Both the position numbers and the translations under genes were made by a program. Below the pieces are notes generated by a model. That model searched no databases. It was not told where the DNA came from and saw nothing but the letters and a program-made list of their open reading frames with translations. A stretch of DNA of 64,000 bases, from the NCBI GenBank assembly GCA_013350335.1, contig CM023534.1:6105542-6169541 (forward strand), read 5' to 3'. This document shows, one piece after another, positions 11,408 to 23,187 of this stretch. The DNA comes from Chimonanthus salicifolius. Taxonomy: Eukaryota > Streptophyta > Magnoliopsida > Laurales > Calycanthaceae. The stretch's first letter is position 1. Every line of letters begins with the position of its first letter.

Positions 11408-11939
11408 TAAACTTCCTAATTTAAATAGACATCGAAAAAAACATTTTTGACATTGATTTGAGGAATTGGCCACCCATTTATTGCAACCAAGGAGATTATA
11501 GAAGGAACAATGGGTGGGTTTGGCTATAAGATTGAAGATTTCTTCGTAGTCAAAGCCTTGTTGATTTTATTCAGTATAAGATGGGCTTGGAAACTCTAAA
11601 GAAACCCATCTTGAGCTGTCTACATTCATCCTGGACCATGGGCTTAGAAGAATCCATGTACCATTACGAAGCAAAAAATAATACTCATTAGACATGGCTT
11701 GTGGTCATCGACTGTCCTTACTAGCTTTGCTGAAATAAGTTGGTTTCGTCTCAAAATTATCACATAGTAGGATGCTTGTGCTACCACTTTTTGCAGATCA
11801 TACGGGCAAATCAATGGAGAATTTGATAGTTGAGTAGGTAGAACCAATTTGAGAAGAATCATTCAAACATAATAATAACATTTGGGCCTTTGAGATGGCA
11901 TTTGTCCTTGGCAGTCGAAAAGGAGTGATTTGTCATAGC

Positions 11940-12075
11940 ACTCAATTAATCCTTAGGACATGTGTAAACCTTCCTACCACACATTAGGTAACTCTACAAA
12001 AAATGGCCCTTTAGAGTGGAATAAAAATCGAACTTGCAATTTGATGAACACTACCAGATGAGGCAATACATGACC
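11940..12075 (-). mobile_element. tRNA-derived SINE, family B, degenerate
   Basis: On the minus strand a B-box-like CAAGTTCGATTTTTATTCC and the following ACTCTAAAGGGCCATTTTT match the family B copies at 7809-8025 and 22230-22355. The head is decayed and the limits are approximate. Confidence 0.4.
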
Positions 12076-12959
12076 CAATCGGCCATATACAATAGTAAAA
12101 AGCTGAAATGTGTGGGATAGAAAAAAAAAACAATATGTATCAATAGATATGTATGTATCATATCGACTAATATTTACCCATAAAAGAAAAATAAGATATG
12201 AATGCATCATTCGAGTAAGAGATAACATCCTTCACTCGAAAGACTCCAAACTCATGAATCCACCTCAATACAAAAAAAAAAAAAAAGTTCGTTCATGATC
12301 AGGATTTCAAACCTGCTACTAATAAAAACACCCAGTTATTTTCCCCTTTTCTTCTCTTTTAGTATGACAAAAACCTACAATCTTTGTTCCACAGGCTTAA
12401 CTCAAGAATGATATTTCAAAAACCAAAAAAGGAGTTACTTAAAAGTGTAAATGTAGGGAATCCATTCCCTATTCCTGTCTGGACTTTTACCCATGTGAAA
12501 CAGACAAAAATAAAATGCAATCACAAACACACAAATGAAATTGCTCTGAACCCCAGAACTGTCAGACATTACTCATTTGGGCTTAGTACTCCATTGCAGT
12601 TACAGGTGCAATCTAAGCTTGATGGTCAGCCTTTTGTCAGCTCACTGTAACCTGGATCCGACCTGGTTAGTGCATAACCAACCCTCAGTGAAATCCTGAT
12701 TCCATATTTAGTCTGGGATGGGAATCATCAACGGCGGACCATGACCTAGCCCAAGCCAGGCATGGCCAGACACGACCCAACCCTCATTTAAGCCCTCAAC
12801 CCATATCTAATTTGGTTTGAATCAAGATTAACCTGAAAATAGCAAGTACGAACCTAAACATCATCAATTCATCAAATCAATTTTAGTCACTTACCAATTT
12901 AAAATCTATAACATATCTTGATCACAGGCTCAAAACACATGCAAATAGAAAAGGGATGT
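12076..12959. other. intergenic, no gene seen
   Basis: Contains an A-run at 12271-12284 and, at about 12640-12810, a stretch rich in CCTGACC/GACCCAACC words of the kind found in hAT MITEs, without clear ends. Confidence 0.35.
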
Positions 12960-14565
12960 GTGCAACAAATATACACTGGACAACTCACCTCTTCTTCCAA
13001 TGTAAACGTCATATCCTTCATTTCCAAAGTACATAATGTTAATTTTGAATACAAGTGATAAAGTGAAGAAAATCAATGAGAGAGAGAGAGAGAGAAATTT
13101 CAGTAAAAGCTTTGCTATCTCGGTATGAGATTGGCAATGAATTTATAATAATAAGATGATACAGTTCCACACTTGCACATGAAATCAGCTAATCGATCCC
13201 TTAATTGAGGCATCCTATTAATCTAACCCCAACAAACAAGGTCAGGTCAGTTCAAGTATAGCAAACTGAGGAGCACAAAAAATACATGGGTACATTTTGG
13301 CAGAATACATAGGATACACTTCAACACTCTCCCTCAAGATGGTGTGTATATCAAGTATACCCCACTTGGCACAAGCAGATTGCAGCTGAGATCAAGGAAT
13401 GAACTTGGTAAACATAATCATCAAGTTGATCTTTCGAGTTGACATGAATCGAACAAATATCTCTAGTGGCCACCCTCTCTCGAATGTACTGACAATATCT
13501 TAATGTGCTTGGCCCATTCATGAGAAACAGGTTGGAGGCTATACGAGTGACAATCTAATTAACATAAGAAAAGACCATATGATCTGAAGGAAGAAAGCCT
13601 AACTTAGTAACGAGCAATTTCAACCACAAAATACAAATGACAATAGCCATAGCTCAATATGACTTTGGCACTAAACTAAGCGAGAACTGATTGCTTCTTG
13701 CTTTTCCAACTGTAAGATTGCCACCAAGAAATGTACAATAACCAGAAGTTGATCATCAACCATCAAAAGAACCAGCCCAATTAACATTGGAGAAACCATG
13801 AATTTGTGAGTGAGCGTGAGAATATGTGAGGCTTTGGCCAAGAGAGCATTTAAGATGACAAAAAAAAAAATGCATCTAGATGAGATGTCTGAGGAGCATG
13901 CATGTATTGGCTGACAAGACTAACAACAAAAGATAGGTCAGGTCAAGTAATAATGAGGTAAATAAGCTTGGCCACAATTATTGATGAAAACTTGGATCTG
14001 AGATAAAATCATCATCATCAAGTCACAATTTACGATTTAGCTTAAGAGGAGCATCTACTTATTTACAACCAGTTTGAAAAAATTCATGAAGTAGATCTAA
14101 TGCATACTTCCACGAAGAACAGTTCCATCTCTTGACCAAGCAACTTCAATGTCATGGAAATATTTGAGCTGGTCTAGGTCTTTTTTATCATGATGTTGCT
14201 AAGGATGGGCCTTAAGATCACAAATAACAGCAGGATTGTTTCTCGTGCATACAATGTCATCTGGAGATAATAAGAATAGTAATGTATTGACCAGGATTGT
14301 TTCTCGTGCATACAATGTCATCTGGAGATAATAAGAATAGTAATGTATTGACCTTGTCATTTGACAATTATAGAATCACCAGACCTACACAAAACCATAA
14401 TGGATGAGAGCGATGAGAAACTTCTTTAACCATGCTCAGGGAGATCGATTAAAACCCAAAGAGAGCTTTGCAATGAAAGGCAGCAAAACTTGTGGTCCTC
14501 CCCTTTACATTGTATACCAAGTGGTGGAAGCAAGGGTTAATATGTATCACCCATTTGGAAGAAGG
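12960..14565 (-). mobile_element. Copia retrotransposon 3' portion, degenerate
   Basis: On the minus strand, the region from about 14560 down to 13335 corresponds to the Copia reverse transcriptase and RNase H end: a PDDIVCT-like remnant of the YVDD active site, then blocks for the RNase H spacer. At 13329-13345 the purine tract (CTTGAGGGAGAG read on the minus strand) borders an LTR beginning TGTTGAAGTGTATCC. Many stops and frameshifts show it is dead. The limits of the LTR near 12960 are approximate. Confidence 0.7.
14231..14352. repeat. exact 61-bp tandem duplication
   Basis: The 61 bases from CAGGATTGTTTCTCGTGCAT to ATGTATTGAC are present twice head to tail with no mismatch. It lies in the active-site part of the Copia remnant, so it arose after the element was dead, and recently. 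Confidence 0.95.
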
Positions 14566-15081
14566 GGTTAAAAATTCATTGCCCCAATAAGCATCGCCAA
14601 TACGGGGGTATCGGCGACACGCATTCTCTCTCCTTTTTTTTGTTATGGTAAAAAATTATGAAATAACCCAACTAGAAAAAACAGCAAAATTTCCACCAGC
14701 ATCAGAAGAAAGTAAGTTTCGTATCCATAGCAGTTTATCTTTCACAAATACCAGGGGTATTGGCAAGCAAAAAAAAATTCCCTCAATGCCTTTCATTTTG
14801 TCAAATAATGTCAAGCCAAAAAAAATTTGAGTACTCACTTAGCTTCTAGGTATGCATAAGAAAGGCAATGTTTAACAGCTAAAGGAAAAGAAAAGACATA
14901 AATCTGAAAACTGGGGGACCAACAAGAACCCTCATTGGCCTTGGTCACTGGATTCTTCCTTCTCAATTTTCTGCAGTGAAATAAATACCAAATCATGTCA
15001 GGAAGAACTCACGCAAGTGTAATTATAAATAGTAGCACAGGAAATGTAGTTTAAATTCTTTTCACATAATAAAAGGCATAG
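14566..15081. other. intergenic, no gene seen
   Basis: Contains a short TATCGGCGACACG-like word near 14608 and A/T runs. No gene or element end was recognised. Confidence 0.35.
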
Positions 15082-15129
15082 TTTTTTTTTTTTTTGAAAT
15101 GGCAACTTCATTAAAAGCACAAGAAGTGC
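15082..15129 (-). mobile_element. 48-bp 5'-truncated LINE tail with 14-bp target duplication
   Basis: A T14-15 run followed by GAAATGGCAACTTCATTAA (minus-strand LINE tail, ATTAATGAAG type) is flanked by AATAAAAGGCATAG at 15068-15081 and again at 15130-15143. The perfect duplication defines both ends of this extremely short insertion. Confidence 0.85.
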
Positions 15130-15143
15130 AATAAAAGGCATAG

Positions 15144-16919
15144 AAATTACTAAGTTATGGAGAAGTAACCACTGTGACAAATGAAGATTGCAACATATGA
15201 GGAACTGGATCAAGGATTAAATAGATCTAACAAAGAATCACAAGGCGAAACAGATCCATCATTTATATAGCAAGGCAATGCAAAATATGAAACTATGTTT
15301 GACAAAAACATTGAGCAGAACATGGTTGATTGTGTTAGCAACCACAGAGCATAGTTGGCATGCATGCTCCATTTGAGCAGAACATTGTCAGGGTCATAAA
15401 TGTTTCCTTGAGCAGAACATGGTCATTCTCACAAAATTATCCACTTGACTTGGACCACTTCGTTAATTCCACTGTGAGAATGGGTGCAGCAAAGGTCAAG
15501 TTTTGGCCTGACCCACCTTGACCTTGCACAGAAATTGATAGGGTTAGGTGTGACAAGGTCAGATCATGGGTTTGATTGGTCTCAAGCTTTGATAGCCAGG
15601 TCATATATTAGTCGGGTGGGTTCAGCCAACCACACCCAACCCCAATCTATCATTCGGATTGCCGGATTTCCATTGACATAAAGGAAAATGAAGCCTTTTT
15701 CCAGGAAATTGAAAAAGAAAATCATTTGGATGAGAAATAGACCTGTACATTTTCCTGTCAATTCTTTGTTGGATTGTTTTTCCAGGAAATTCTATTCTTC
15801 ATATTTCAGAGGATCAGGGGTCACCAAGGAAATTTGAAAAAACTGTGATAGAGGACTGTAAATTAAGAAATTGGAATGATCTCCTTCAGAAATCAGCCAT
15901 CTATCTTCTTCTTTGCATATAAAATTGTTAAGGACAATCCCCCTTTTTTTCCAGTCTCTGTTCTTCTCTCTCTATGCAATACTTTCAAGGGAAGAAGATA
16001 AAAAGGAGACAATTATAACATCGGGAGTAAAAGGGCTTTTAACTAAGAAATTATAAATATAAACAAATTTTAGGATTTAGTGGGCAGGCCTACATGGCTA
16101 CATAAGATAATTTGATAACTAAATAATTAAATGTTTAAGACTCAAGATTAAAATATCTATAACTACAATAGCTTAAATAAAAAGATTGGTGAAAGTTCTT
16201 ACTTAAAAAAAATTCTATTCTGTTTTAAGAAAATTTAATCCAAACAACTTCTTAGTATTTTCTTAAAATACACCTCTAGCATCCAAATAACTTTTCAGCA
16301 TTTCCAAGAAATGCTTTTTGACAGGGAATTCATTGTAAATCTATTTTTTTTGTAATAGCTAGAAATACATGTACAGTACTACATTTTAACTGAATTCACT
16401 TGAGCCAAATGACCACCAAATATTCTTGGAATATTTAACATTTGAATTTCTAAGCTCTTCAAAATTGGCCTCCAATATATTCAATCGATCCTACCTAATT
16501 TTGAAAGTGAAAGTAGCCAAACAGAATAAGAGCCCACTGCATCAAACATTGGTTGCACATAGAAGCTGCAACCCTGACCAACATTAACCCAGCCATTCGA
16601 TTTATGAAAACCCAGGTTCTCAATGGTTTTAATCAAAATATAAATAAAATGTTAAAAGATAGTTTCTATTCCTCCTACAAGGGCGGGGATTAATAAGAAA
16701 ATTAAATACTGTAGAATGCATGGAAGCACCAAACCAGTGGTATGATGGGCCATCACCCCATGCATAACTGGATATGCTTACAACTTAGCATCCAAATGGA
16801 AAGGATTGGGAGTGACAATAACACAGGTTGAGCTCAATCTGTACATGTAAAATTATTCAAAATGGCCTACTCCCCACTTCTTCATATGTATTTTGCTAGG
16901 CTGACTCATTGAGTTCCCA
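15144..16919. other. intergenic, no gene seen
   Basis: At 15480-15680 there is a GGTC/GACC-rich stretch of the hAT-MITE kind without defined ends. The remainder is AT-rich and holds no open frame worth naming. Confidence 0.35.
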
Positions 16920-17400
16920 CCACCTTCAAATTAACAAGATGAGATTTTCTCTCTTTTCCATATTTATTTTACCACTAGTGGCTGAATCATTTCTATGACA
17001 CTTCTATGCCCCACCGCGACCCACCCCTCCCCCGCCGCCCCCCCCCCCCCCCACCCCCAACCACCAAGAAATAGGGTAAAAAATGACCAAACAAATTTTG
17101 AGAAGAGTTCTCACCATCTTCAAATTTACAGGATAAAAGTGTCTCCTTCTTTCCCATATTTATTTTGCTATTAGTAGCTGCATAATTTCTGACACTTCTA
17201 TGCCCTCCACCCCCGCAACCCACCCAAACAAACGGGGTAAAAAATGACCAAACAAATTTTCGGAAAGAGCTCTTACCACCTTCAAATTAACAAGATAATT
17301 TTTTCTTTTTTCCCACATGTACTTTGCTACTAGTAGCTGAATCATTTCTATGAAAATTCTATACCCCTCCCCCGTCCCTTGTTCCCTCCAATGGGAAATT
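16920..17400. repeat. three-copy minisatellite with a C-rich segment
   Basis: Three imperfect copies begin at 16920, 17114 and 17276 with CCACCTTCAAATTAACAAGA or a close variant. Each carries a CATATTTATTTT-GCTA-TAGTAGCTG part and then a C-rich block of different length; the first includes a run of about 15 C near 17038-17052. Unit lengths of about 195 and 162 bp differ mainly by this block. Confidence 0.8.
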
Positions 17401-17479
17401 CTTTTGCAGCTTTTCAAGCATTTTTTGCCACGTTGACTACGATTTTTGAATAAACAAAGGTAATAAATGAGGAAATGGA

Positions 17480-18088
17480 GCAGCTAGGGGAAAACCAGGG
17501 CCGGTTGGAATTGGTGGTGTCCTTCAGGACGATAGAGGTAGATTGCTAGCTGCTTTTTCGGAACCAGCAAGGTGAATGGAGTCAAATGAGGACCGAACTG
17601 CAAGCAATTAGAAGAGCACTTAAGGTTTGGTTTAGGTTTAGGAGTGGTACTCTCATTATCAAAGGTGACTCAACTAATGCCATCGCCTGGGCTAGTAATA
17701 GGAAATTCTCTCCATGGAGGCTGGTTTGTATTGCTAAGGACATCTAGAGATTATGCAGTAGGGGTAACATCTCTTTCACTCATGCGCCTCGTTCAGCAAA
17801 TTGTGTTGCAGACTTTTTGGCAAAAGCTGGTGTTCAGCTTCTAACACCGGCGTTGGTTTTTTTTTCCCTCCAGCCAACCTTGGGAGCTAGAGGGATTAGA
17901 CCTTCAGTGATATTCATTTGGGGTGAATTTTTGTTGTATCATTGATCTTCTGTTTATTTTTGCTATTTTATGGCTTTTTTCATATCTTGTTCTTATTCTT
18001 CATTCGGACTATATATCTCCTATACTCAAATCCTGGTTATGTACTCCTTCCTTATTTTAATGAAATTTAATCGTTGATGCTTCAAAAA
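17480..18088 (+). mobile_element. L1-type LINE, 5' truncated, RNase H end, 18-bp target duplication
   Basis: The RNase H C-terminal block is readable across frames (AELQAIRRAL, then IKGDSTNAIAWAS, then THAPRSANCVADFLAKAGVQ), followed by a 3' UTR and a short A-run at 18084-18090. AATAAATGAGGAAATGGA flanks it at 17462-17479 and at 18089-18106, exactly repeated. Insertion is therefore fairly recent though the coding part has stops. Confidence 0.93.
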
Positions 18089-18469
18089 AATAAATGAGGA
18101 AATGGATAAGGTGGATTTTATTGAAGTAACCTGGCTCCAAAAGATAAGCCAGAGTTTTTCCATGAGGCTAGTCATTTCTTACAACTTCGAATAACAAGGT
18201 TCCACATGGTCAGTGAGTTCAGACCATCATAATGTGTATCCACCCTCATAACTATGCCTTTTGATATGCCGACACAGAGACAAACACCGCCCATGCACCC
18301 TATAATTATGAAAGGGTGTTTTGATAAAAAGGCATCACAAAGTGTTGTTTTCTTTTTTCGTTCTTGTACCTCTGGTACTCTTATTATTAATATATGAACC
18401 ATTCAAAAATAATACAAAAAGGAATCACAAAGCACCAATATGTCATATGGTGGTGTACTCTGTAAATGT

Positions 18470-18615
18470 AAAAACCAACAGGTTCAAGTTGCCCAATTGA
18501 AACCCCTAAAAAAACTTGGCTCCCTGCCTTTCGAACCAACTTGCACAAACCCTTTATAACCATGGATTAGTCTCACCTCCACTTGTGAACGTGGGGATAC
18601 CCATGTTATCGCCCC
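18470..18615 (+). mobile_element. Au-like SINE, degenerate
   Basis: GGATTAGTCTCACCTCCAC and GGGGATACCCATGTTAT near 18563-18612 match the 3' half of the SINE at 38207-38379, with a weak tRNA-like head upstream. No clear tail or duplication remains. Confidence 0.55.
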
Positions 18616-19490
18616 TACCAAAAAACACACCATGGAGAACAAGAAGGGAGATGATGGATCCTCTCACCTGAAGCTCTCTGAACATACAAAAGCTCCTTCA
18701 AGTGAGTGATTCACCAATATCTGGAAGATGCCAATTGACATGCATCCTTACATCCAACTCTGCAATTATTGCTATCAACCCCTTTTTATGCAATAGATAC
18801 ATAAAAAATCACAGTCCATCTGATCAAGATCCTTTTCTAAATCAATTTTGCAAGGTACCACCAGTTCTATGCATTGGTGCCTTGCAAAACTGTATGAACC
18901 AAGTATGCTAAAGCATCCCAATAGTACCCAATTCCAATTTGAGTTCACACATTTTCCTTTTTAGTATGGTTACAAATGCTTGGCCAGTTTACATGTCGTA
19001 TGATGTCCAGTCACCATCCTAAGCATTTAAATGGTACCCATCATGATCAACTTGTGTTCATTAACTTCATTTGCCATTGATCAGATGCTGGGAAGTCTAA
19101 TGCTTATTTGTTGCCAGTTGTGTGTGTGTGAGGTGGTGGTGGTGGTGGTGGGACTTGGGGGGAAGCAAAATCTATCAAATATCAGAACTCAAGCGGGTCA
19201 ATTGCAAATTGATGAGAATGCATGACTTAATCCGGTACACACATGCACGCTTGCACAAAAAAATAAGGAGGGTGGGGGGAGGATTACTGAGCAGATACGG
19301 GAGAATTCCCTCCTTTATGCTAAATTCTGTCAATACAAACAGACCCTTATTCTAACAAATTGGGAAAAACCCCTTCAATGAAAATTTCTAGTGTGGCAAA
19401 GGGAAAAAATCACATTGTTTCTTACGGAAATGATATCATATCGAGAGAGAGAGAGGGGGGGGGGGGGGGGGGGGGGAAGAGGGAACGGAC
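18616..19490. other. presumed intron or 3' part of the small membrane protein gene
   Basis: If the gene at 19491-19622 continues, its short last exon should be in this region or further left, on the minus strand. I could not identify it. A GT-repeat and (GGT)n stretch lies near 19118-19160. Confidence 0.3.
19455..19476. repeat. G22 homopolymer (C-tract on the gene strand)
   Basis: Twenty-two consecutive G follow a (GA)n run. On the minus strand this is a (C)n(TC)n pyrimidine tract beginning 15 bases after the end of the open coding segment of the small membrane protein gene. Confidence 0.97.
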
Positions 19491-19622
19491 CGATTGGGCG
19501 TTGTGCCAAGCAAGGCCTCTGTAGACGTTAACAGAGAAAGTAGCAGTGAGATATAGAGTGGCGATGCCGAGTCCGGCGGTCAGAGCCTTGAATCCTATGT
19601 CCCCAAAGCTCATTTTCCCCAT
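19491..19622 (-). CDS. small conserved single-pass membrane protein, first exon
   Basis: Forty-four codons from the ATG at 19622-19620 encode a peptide with a strongly conserved plant pattern: GDIGFKALTAGLGIATLY, then ATFSVNVYRGLAWHNAQS. Residues 13-31 form one membrane helix; the YRGLAWH after it is the family signature. The family (Arabidopsis At5g15320-type) is annotated by some databases as an ATP synthase e-chain-like protein, but its role is not established to my knowledge. An inner ATG three codons later could also serve. I infer a donor at 19490-19489 (GTCCGT, weak) after Ser44; without it the frame would run through proline codons made by the C-tract to a stop at 19422-19424. The second exon was not found. 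Confidence 0.75.
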
Positions 19623-19799
19623 TTTTCCCTTCCTTCTTCCTAACTTCTACACCCTCTATCCTTCGTCGCCGCCCTCTTCAGTGAGCAGTGACAAAGCTGG
19701 AAGTTCGATCTTCGCGCGAATGCTAATACCAGATTGGGAGGGTCAATTGGAGGTCGAAGATCAGACGTCGCGAACTTGCGATGGCTTGAGATAATAAAT

Positions 19800-20425
19800 A
19801 GTTAATAATACATAAATATTACTGGCCGTTGACTTTAAATTATATAATTTTGATGAATATAATTTTTTTTTTAAGTTATAATTAAATAAAGATAAGACTT
19901 CATATCCAACCTACTTATACTGTCGTTTTTATATCAAAACCAACTATATGGAACTAAAAATCCATTTGATAACATATTTCATTAAAAATCTTGATCTTCA
20001 CATTATTTTTCAGCAAACTTTACCACAAGAGTGATTTTTTCTTCAATCCTTTTTTACTCTTTTTTTTAGAAACTTTAAGTGTCTAAACTCATAAAAAAAA
20101 AACCATTTTAGTCTGAATATTGGTTTAAGTGTCTTAACTCAATGGTATTTTTTTTTACTAATTTCATTTTCTACTTATTTTTTGTCATTTGAGTTATTTA
20201 TAAAATCTTTAAATTTTTCTTCAAAGATAATCTCTATTTTTGAGATTTGTGAAAAATAAAGAAATCGTATGATTTTAGATTCGAATGAAAATGAAATTAT
20301 ATATGCTTAACTTAGTTTGAATAATTTCTGAGTAATTCTTTGTAATTTTTCAACAATTTAATGAAATTGAGATTTTTTAAAAAATGAAATTCATAGATTA
20401 TATTGGAAGACAAGGGTTCTGTGCA
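19800..20425. other. AT-rich intergenic DNA
   Basis: Upstream of the small membrane protein gene; bases 19623-19790 probably include its 5' UTR and promoter. Beyond that only A/T runs are seen. Confidence 0.4.
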
Positions 20426-20433
20426 CTTAAATC

Positions 20434-20679
20434 TAGGGCCGCAATTCGGGCTGGGTCGGGTTGGGTTTGAAGAAATTTGACTCAACTCAAGTTAATATTT
20501 ATGGAACCCAATCTGATCCGACCTGAATTCTTAACTCGAAATTCTCTACTCGAATTCCATGCGAGTTTTTGTCTTCCCAACCCAACCCGATCCAACCCAA
20601 AATTCTCTACTCAACCAGCATGATTTCTCAGGTCGGGTCATGCGGGTTAGGTCAAAACCCGACCCGAGTTGCAGCCCTA
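20434..20679. mobile_element. hAT-type MITE, 246 bp
   Basis: The ends are inverted: TAGGGCCGCAATTCGGGC at the left and, read in reverse, TAGGGCTGCAACTCGGGT at the right. The flanks CTTAAATC (20426-20433) and CTTAAATT (20680-20687) are an 8-bp target duplication with one change. End sequence and duplication size fit the hAT superfamily; there is no coding capacity. Confidence 0.9.
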
Positions 20680-20687
20680 CTTAAATT

Positions 20688-21453
20688 TAAACACCAAAGT
20701 TAGTAAACCTTAATGTAAGGGTAAATGATTTATTTTTCTCACAATAATCAATTTTTCTAATTATTTGCTCTAAGATTAACTCAAATTTGTTGTTTTTGCT
20801 TAAAATGTTGCTGTGAAAGTGTATTGATTATTTTGGAAAACAATGAATATAAGAGCTGTGCATAGTGAGTTTCTGGGTCTGTAATGAAGATCATTGAACA
20901 CCAAATATACGACCCAACACATGATTAATATGCTATTCCTTAATTGATATAATCTATTTGCGTCTTTAATTCATGTATTTATTTTAAGAAAATAATCTTT
21001 AATTCATCATTGTCGTCGTTGTTATAACCACAACTTTATCAATCTAGAATAGGTTTTTTGAATTTTATTCTTCATTTATTTTTATCGTAAATTATACGGT
21101 ATATCACTCTACTATTTATCATGTATTTTTAAAGGAAACCTTCAATTAAAACATATAAAAGGGTGGAATCCCATTAGGTCAATTGCTTGGGGCACCAAAA
21201 CATGTGCTCCATATGAGCTGATGCATGGGCTTCAGCCTTGCAAAATCCACAACGTCTATCAGTGTAACTTGAGTGGGTGAGCCAAACCTCAGGACGCTGT
21301 AGCCGAACCTGATTTCCAATGATTGGGCATGAGGTAACTAGGTTAAGGCTCAGCATAAACCCAAATGATAAACCCAAACATTAGCTCATTTTGGGCTTAG
21401 ACAACCTTGCATCTGATACCAGTTTCAGGTTTAGTTGTTTAGAGATGTGAAAC
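20688..21453. other. intergenic, no gene recognised
   Basis: A minus-strand open segment at 21174-21377 has two CxxC-like pairs (RRCGFCKAE and FWCPKQ), but there is no supporting context and I do not call it a gene. Confidence 0.35.
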
Positions 21454-21805
21454 TGTTGGAGTGTGGAAGAGAATTCCACATCAATTGTGAGGAAGAAAAT
21501 CTAAGGATTTATATGGGGTTGGATCAATCTACCTATCAGACTAATCTTTTGGACAAGAAGTCCAGTCTTAATAATAGTATCAGAGCCAAATTCCCAAGTC
21601 ACAACATGTGGACTCAGAGATCCTCTAGCCGAACAGGATGGTTGACGACGTTCTATCCGCTGGAGAGCCTCTTTTGAGGGCGGATTGTTGGGATGTGAAC
21701 GAGAATCCCACATCGGTTGTGAGGGGAAAAATCTACTGACTTATAAAGGACTGGATCACTCCACTTATTAGACTAGTCTTTTTAATTAGAAGTCCAGTCC
21801 TAACA
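21454..21805 (+). mobile_element. complete TRIM element
   Basis: Two direct terminal repeats of about 120 bp (21454-21573 and 21686-21805) start TGTTGG and the right one ends CCTAACA. After the left repeat comes TAGTATCAGAGCC (21575-21587), a near-perfect primer binding site for initiator methionine tRNA, and before the right one a purine tract GAGGGCGGA. The internal domain is only about 110 bp and non-coding. Flanks GAAAC and TAAAC make a 5-bp duplication with one change. All this defines a terminal-repeat retrotransposon in miniature, which moves only with proteins from other elements. Confidence 0.92.
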
Positions 21806-23187
21806 TAAACTGGACATGACATTCGGGCCTTCTTGAGATTGAGCTAAAATTCAGATATGGGACTGGGCTGATGCATTTATGAAGGCCGAAGCTGAGCCAA
21901 TTTCAAATGGAGCTTGCTTTCGGCCAAAATTGAGATACAGCCCAAGTCAAACTGAGCCCGAATCTCAAATAATGAGGACCATTTTTGTAACAGTTCCTTG
22001 ATGTTCAACACTTGGAGTCTTGGACATTTCACATTGCACTGAGGGAAACAGGACTGCAGTAATCAATTGTAATCATTCCGTGCGAATATTGGATATAAAG
22101 TGAATTACATCAGAGAGACTGACTTTAGGTCCATGTTAAATTCAATTGGCATATGAGCTATTTATATACTTAGTATTACTTACCTAATACTAAGAGCCAT
22201 TTATGTATTTTTAAATTTACCAAAGGTGTCTAGACTTCATACGGCTCTCGACCAATTTTCAAGGCAGGTGTAACTATCCACTCACACCTGTAATTTTACG
22301 AGAAGTGGCCCTTTTAAATGGAGTCAGTATCAAACTCAAAACTCCTGTTCAAGTAGATTTCTGACATCTCATATATTTGTAAAATAATATAGTAAAATTT
22401 TTAAATAGGGATATTAAAAGGTGTGTCTAATCATCAACATCGTCATTTAGCCATTTATCTCATGACTCTAAAGTAAACTTTCATGTTCTTCTCCTAGATA
22501 GATTCAATTGTTCACGAGATTCGAACTCACAAAAGATGAGTCTAATGTTTTAATATAAATTAGATATCCCCTTTGATTATTTTAATCATTGAATCTAAAA
22601 TATTCACTATAACATTATTAAAACTATGATTTTTTGAATTCATTAGTTAGAATGGTTAAATAAATGTTATATTTAAAAATATTTCAAGTTCATGATTTCA
22701 TTGTGTTTATGTTGACAGAGAAGTAAAATTCTAAAAAAAAAAATCTAAATATAAACTTAAATTATAGGAAGAATTTATTTTTAAAATCTTCAGGAGCAAA
22801 GGAGAAGCAGGTAATATCAAAAGATCCTCCAACTGGCAAGAAACATGTAAATTATTTATTAATTGAATGACTTAAAGTTGTGATACAATGATTGGTGGGC
22901 ACACCAACAACACAACTTGCGTGCAGGAATTCCAATTGATAGATGCAATTTGGTTGCAGGTCATAGAAACAAAGGGTGATAACTGCACGTTCACTTTTTT
23001 ATATGTTTAATATGTAATTTATTATAATTAATCTTGTTTAGATTAGAAGTTCATATTGTAATTCAAAATTTTAATCATGTTAACTATTTTTCTTTTAAAA
23101 CCTAATATTTATTTTTAGTTAATTTAAATGAAATAATTTCTCTAGATTATATATCCAAAGATGAACCTTCAAACACTTGCCACATAA
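21806..23187. other. AT-rich intergenic DNA
   Basis: No gene is visible. A family B SINE is included at about 22230-22355, listed separately. Confidence 0.4.
22230..22355 (-). mobile_element. tRNA-derived SINE, family B, degenerate
   Basis: On the minus strand GAGTTTTGAGTTTGATACTG is a B-box-like stretch, followed by ACTCCATTTAAAAGGGCCAC, matching the other family B copies. The head and tail are decayed. Confidence 0.4.

Noticed and set aside
13078..13096. (GA)n run as a regulatory GAGA element
   Set aside because: It lies inside the LTR of a dead Copia and far from any gene; a simple microsatellite is enough.
21174..21377. Minus-strand frame with Cys pairs resembling a zinc finger
   Set aside because: The spacing fits no finger class I know, and there is no supporting exon; possibly a transposon relic.
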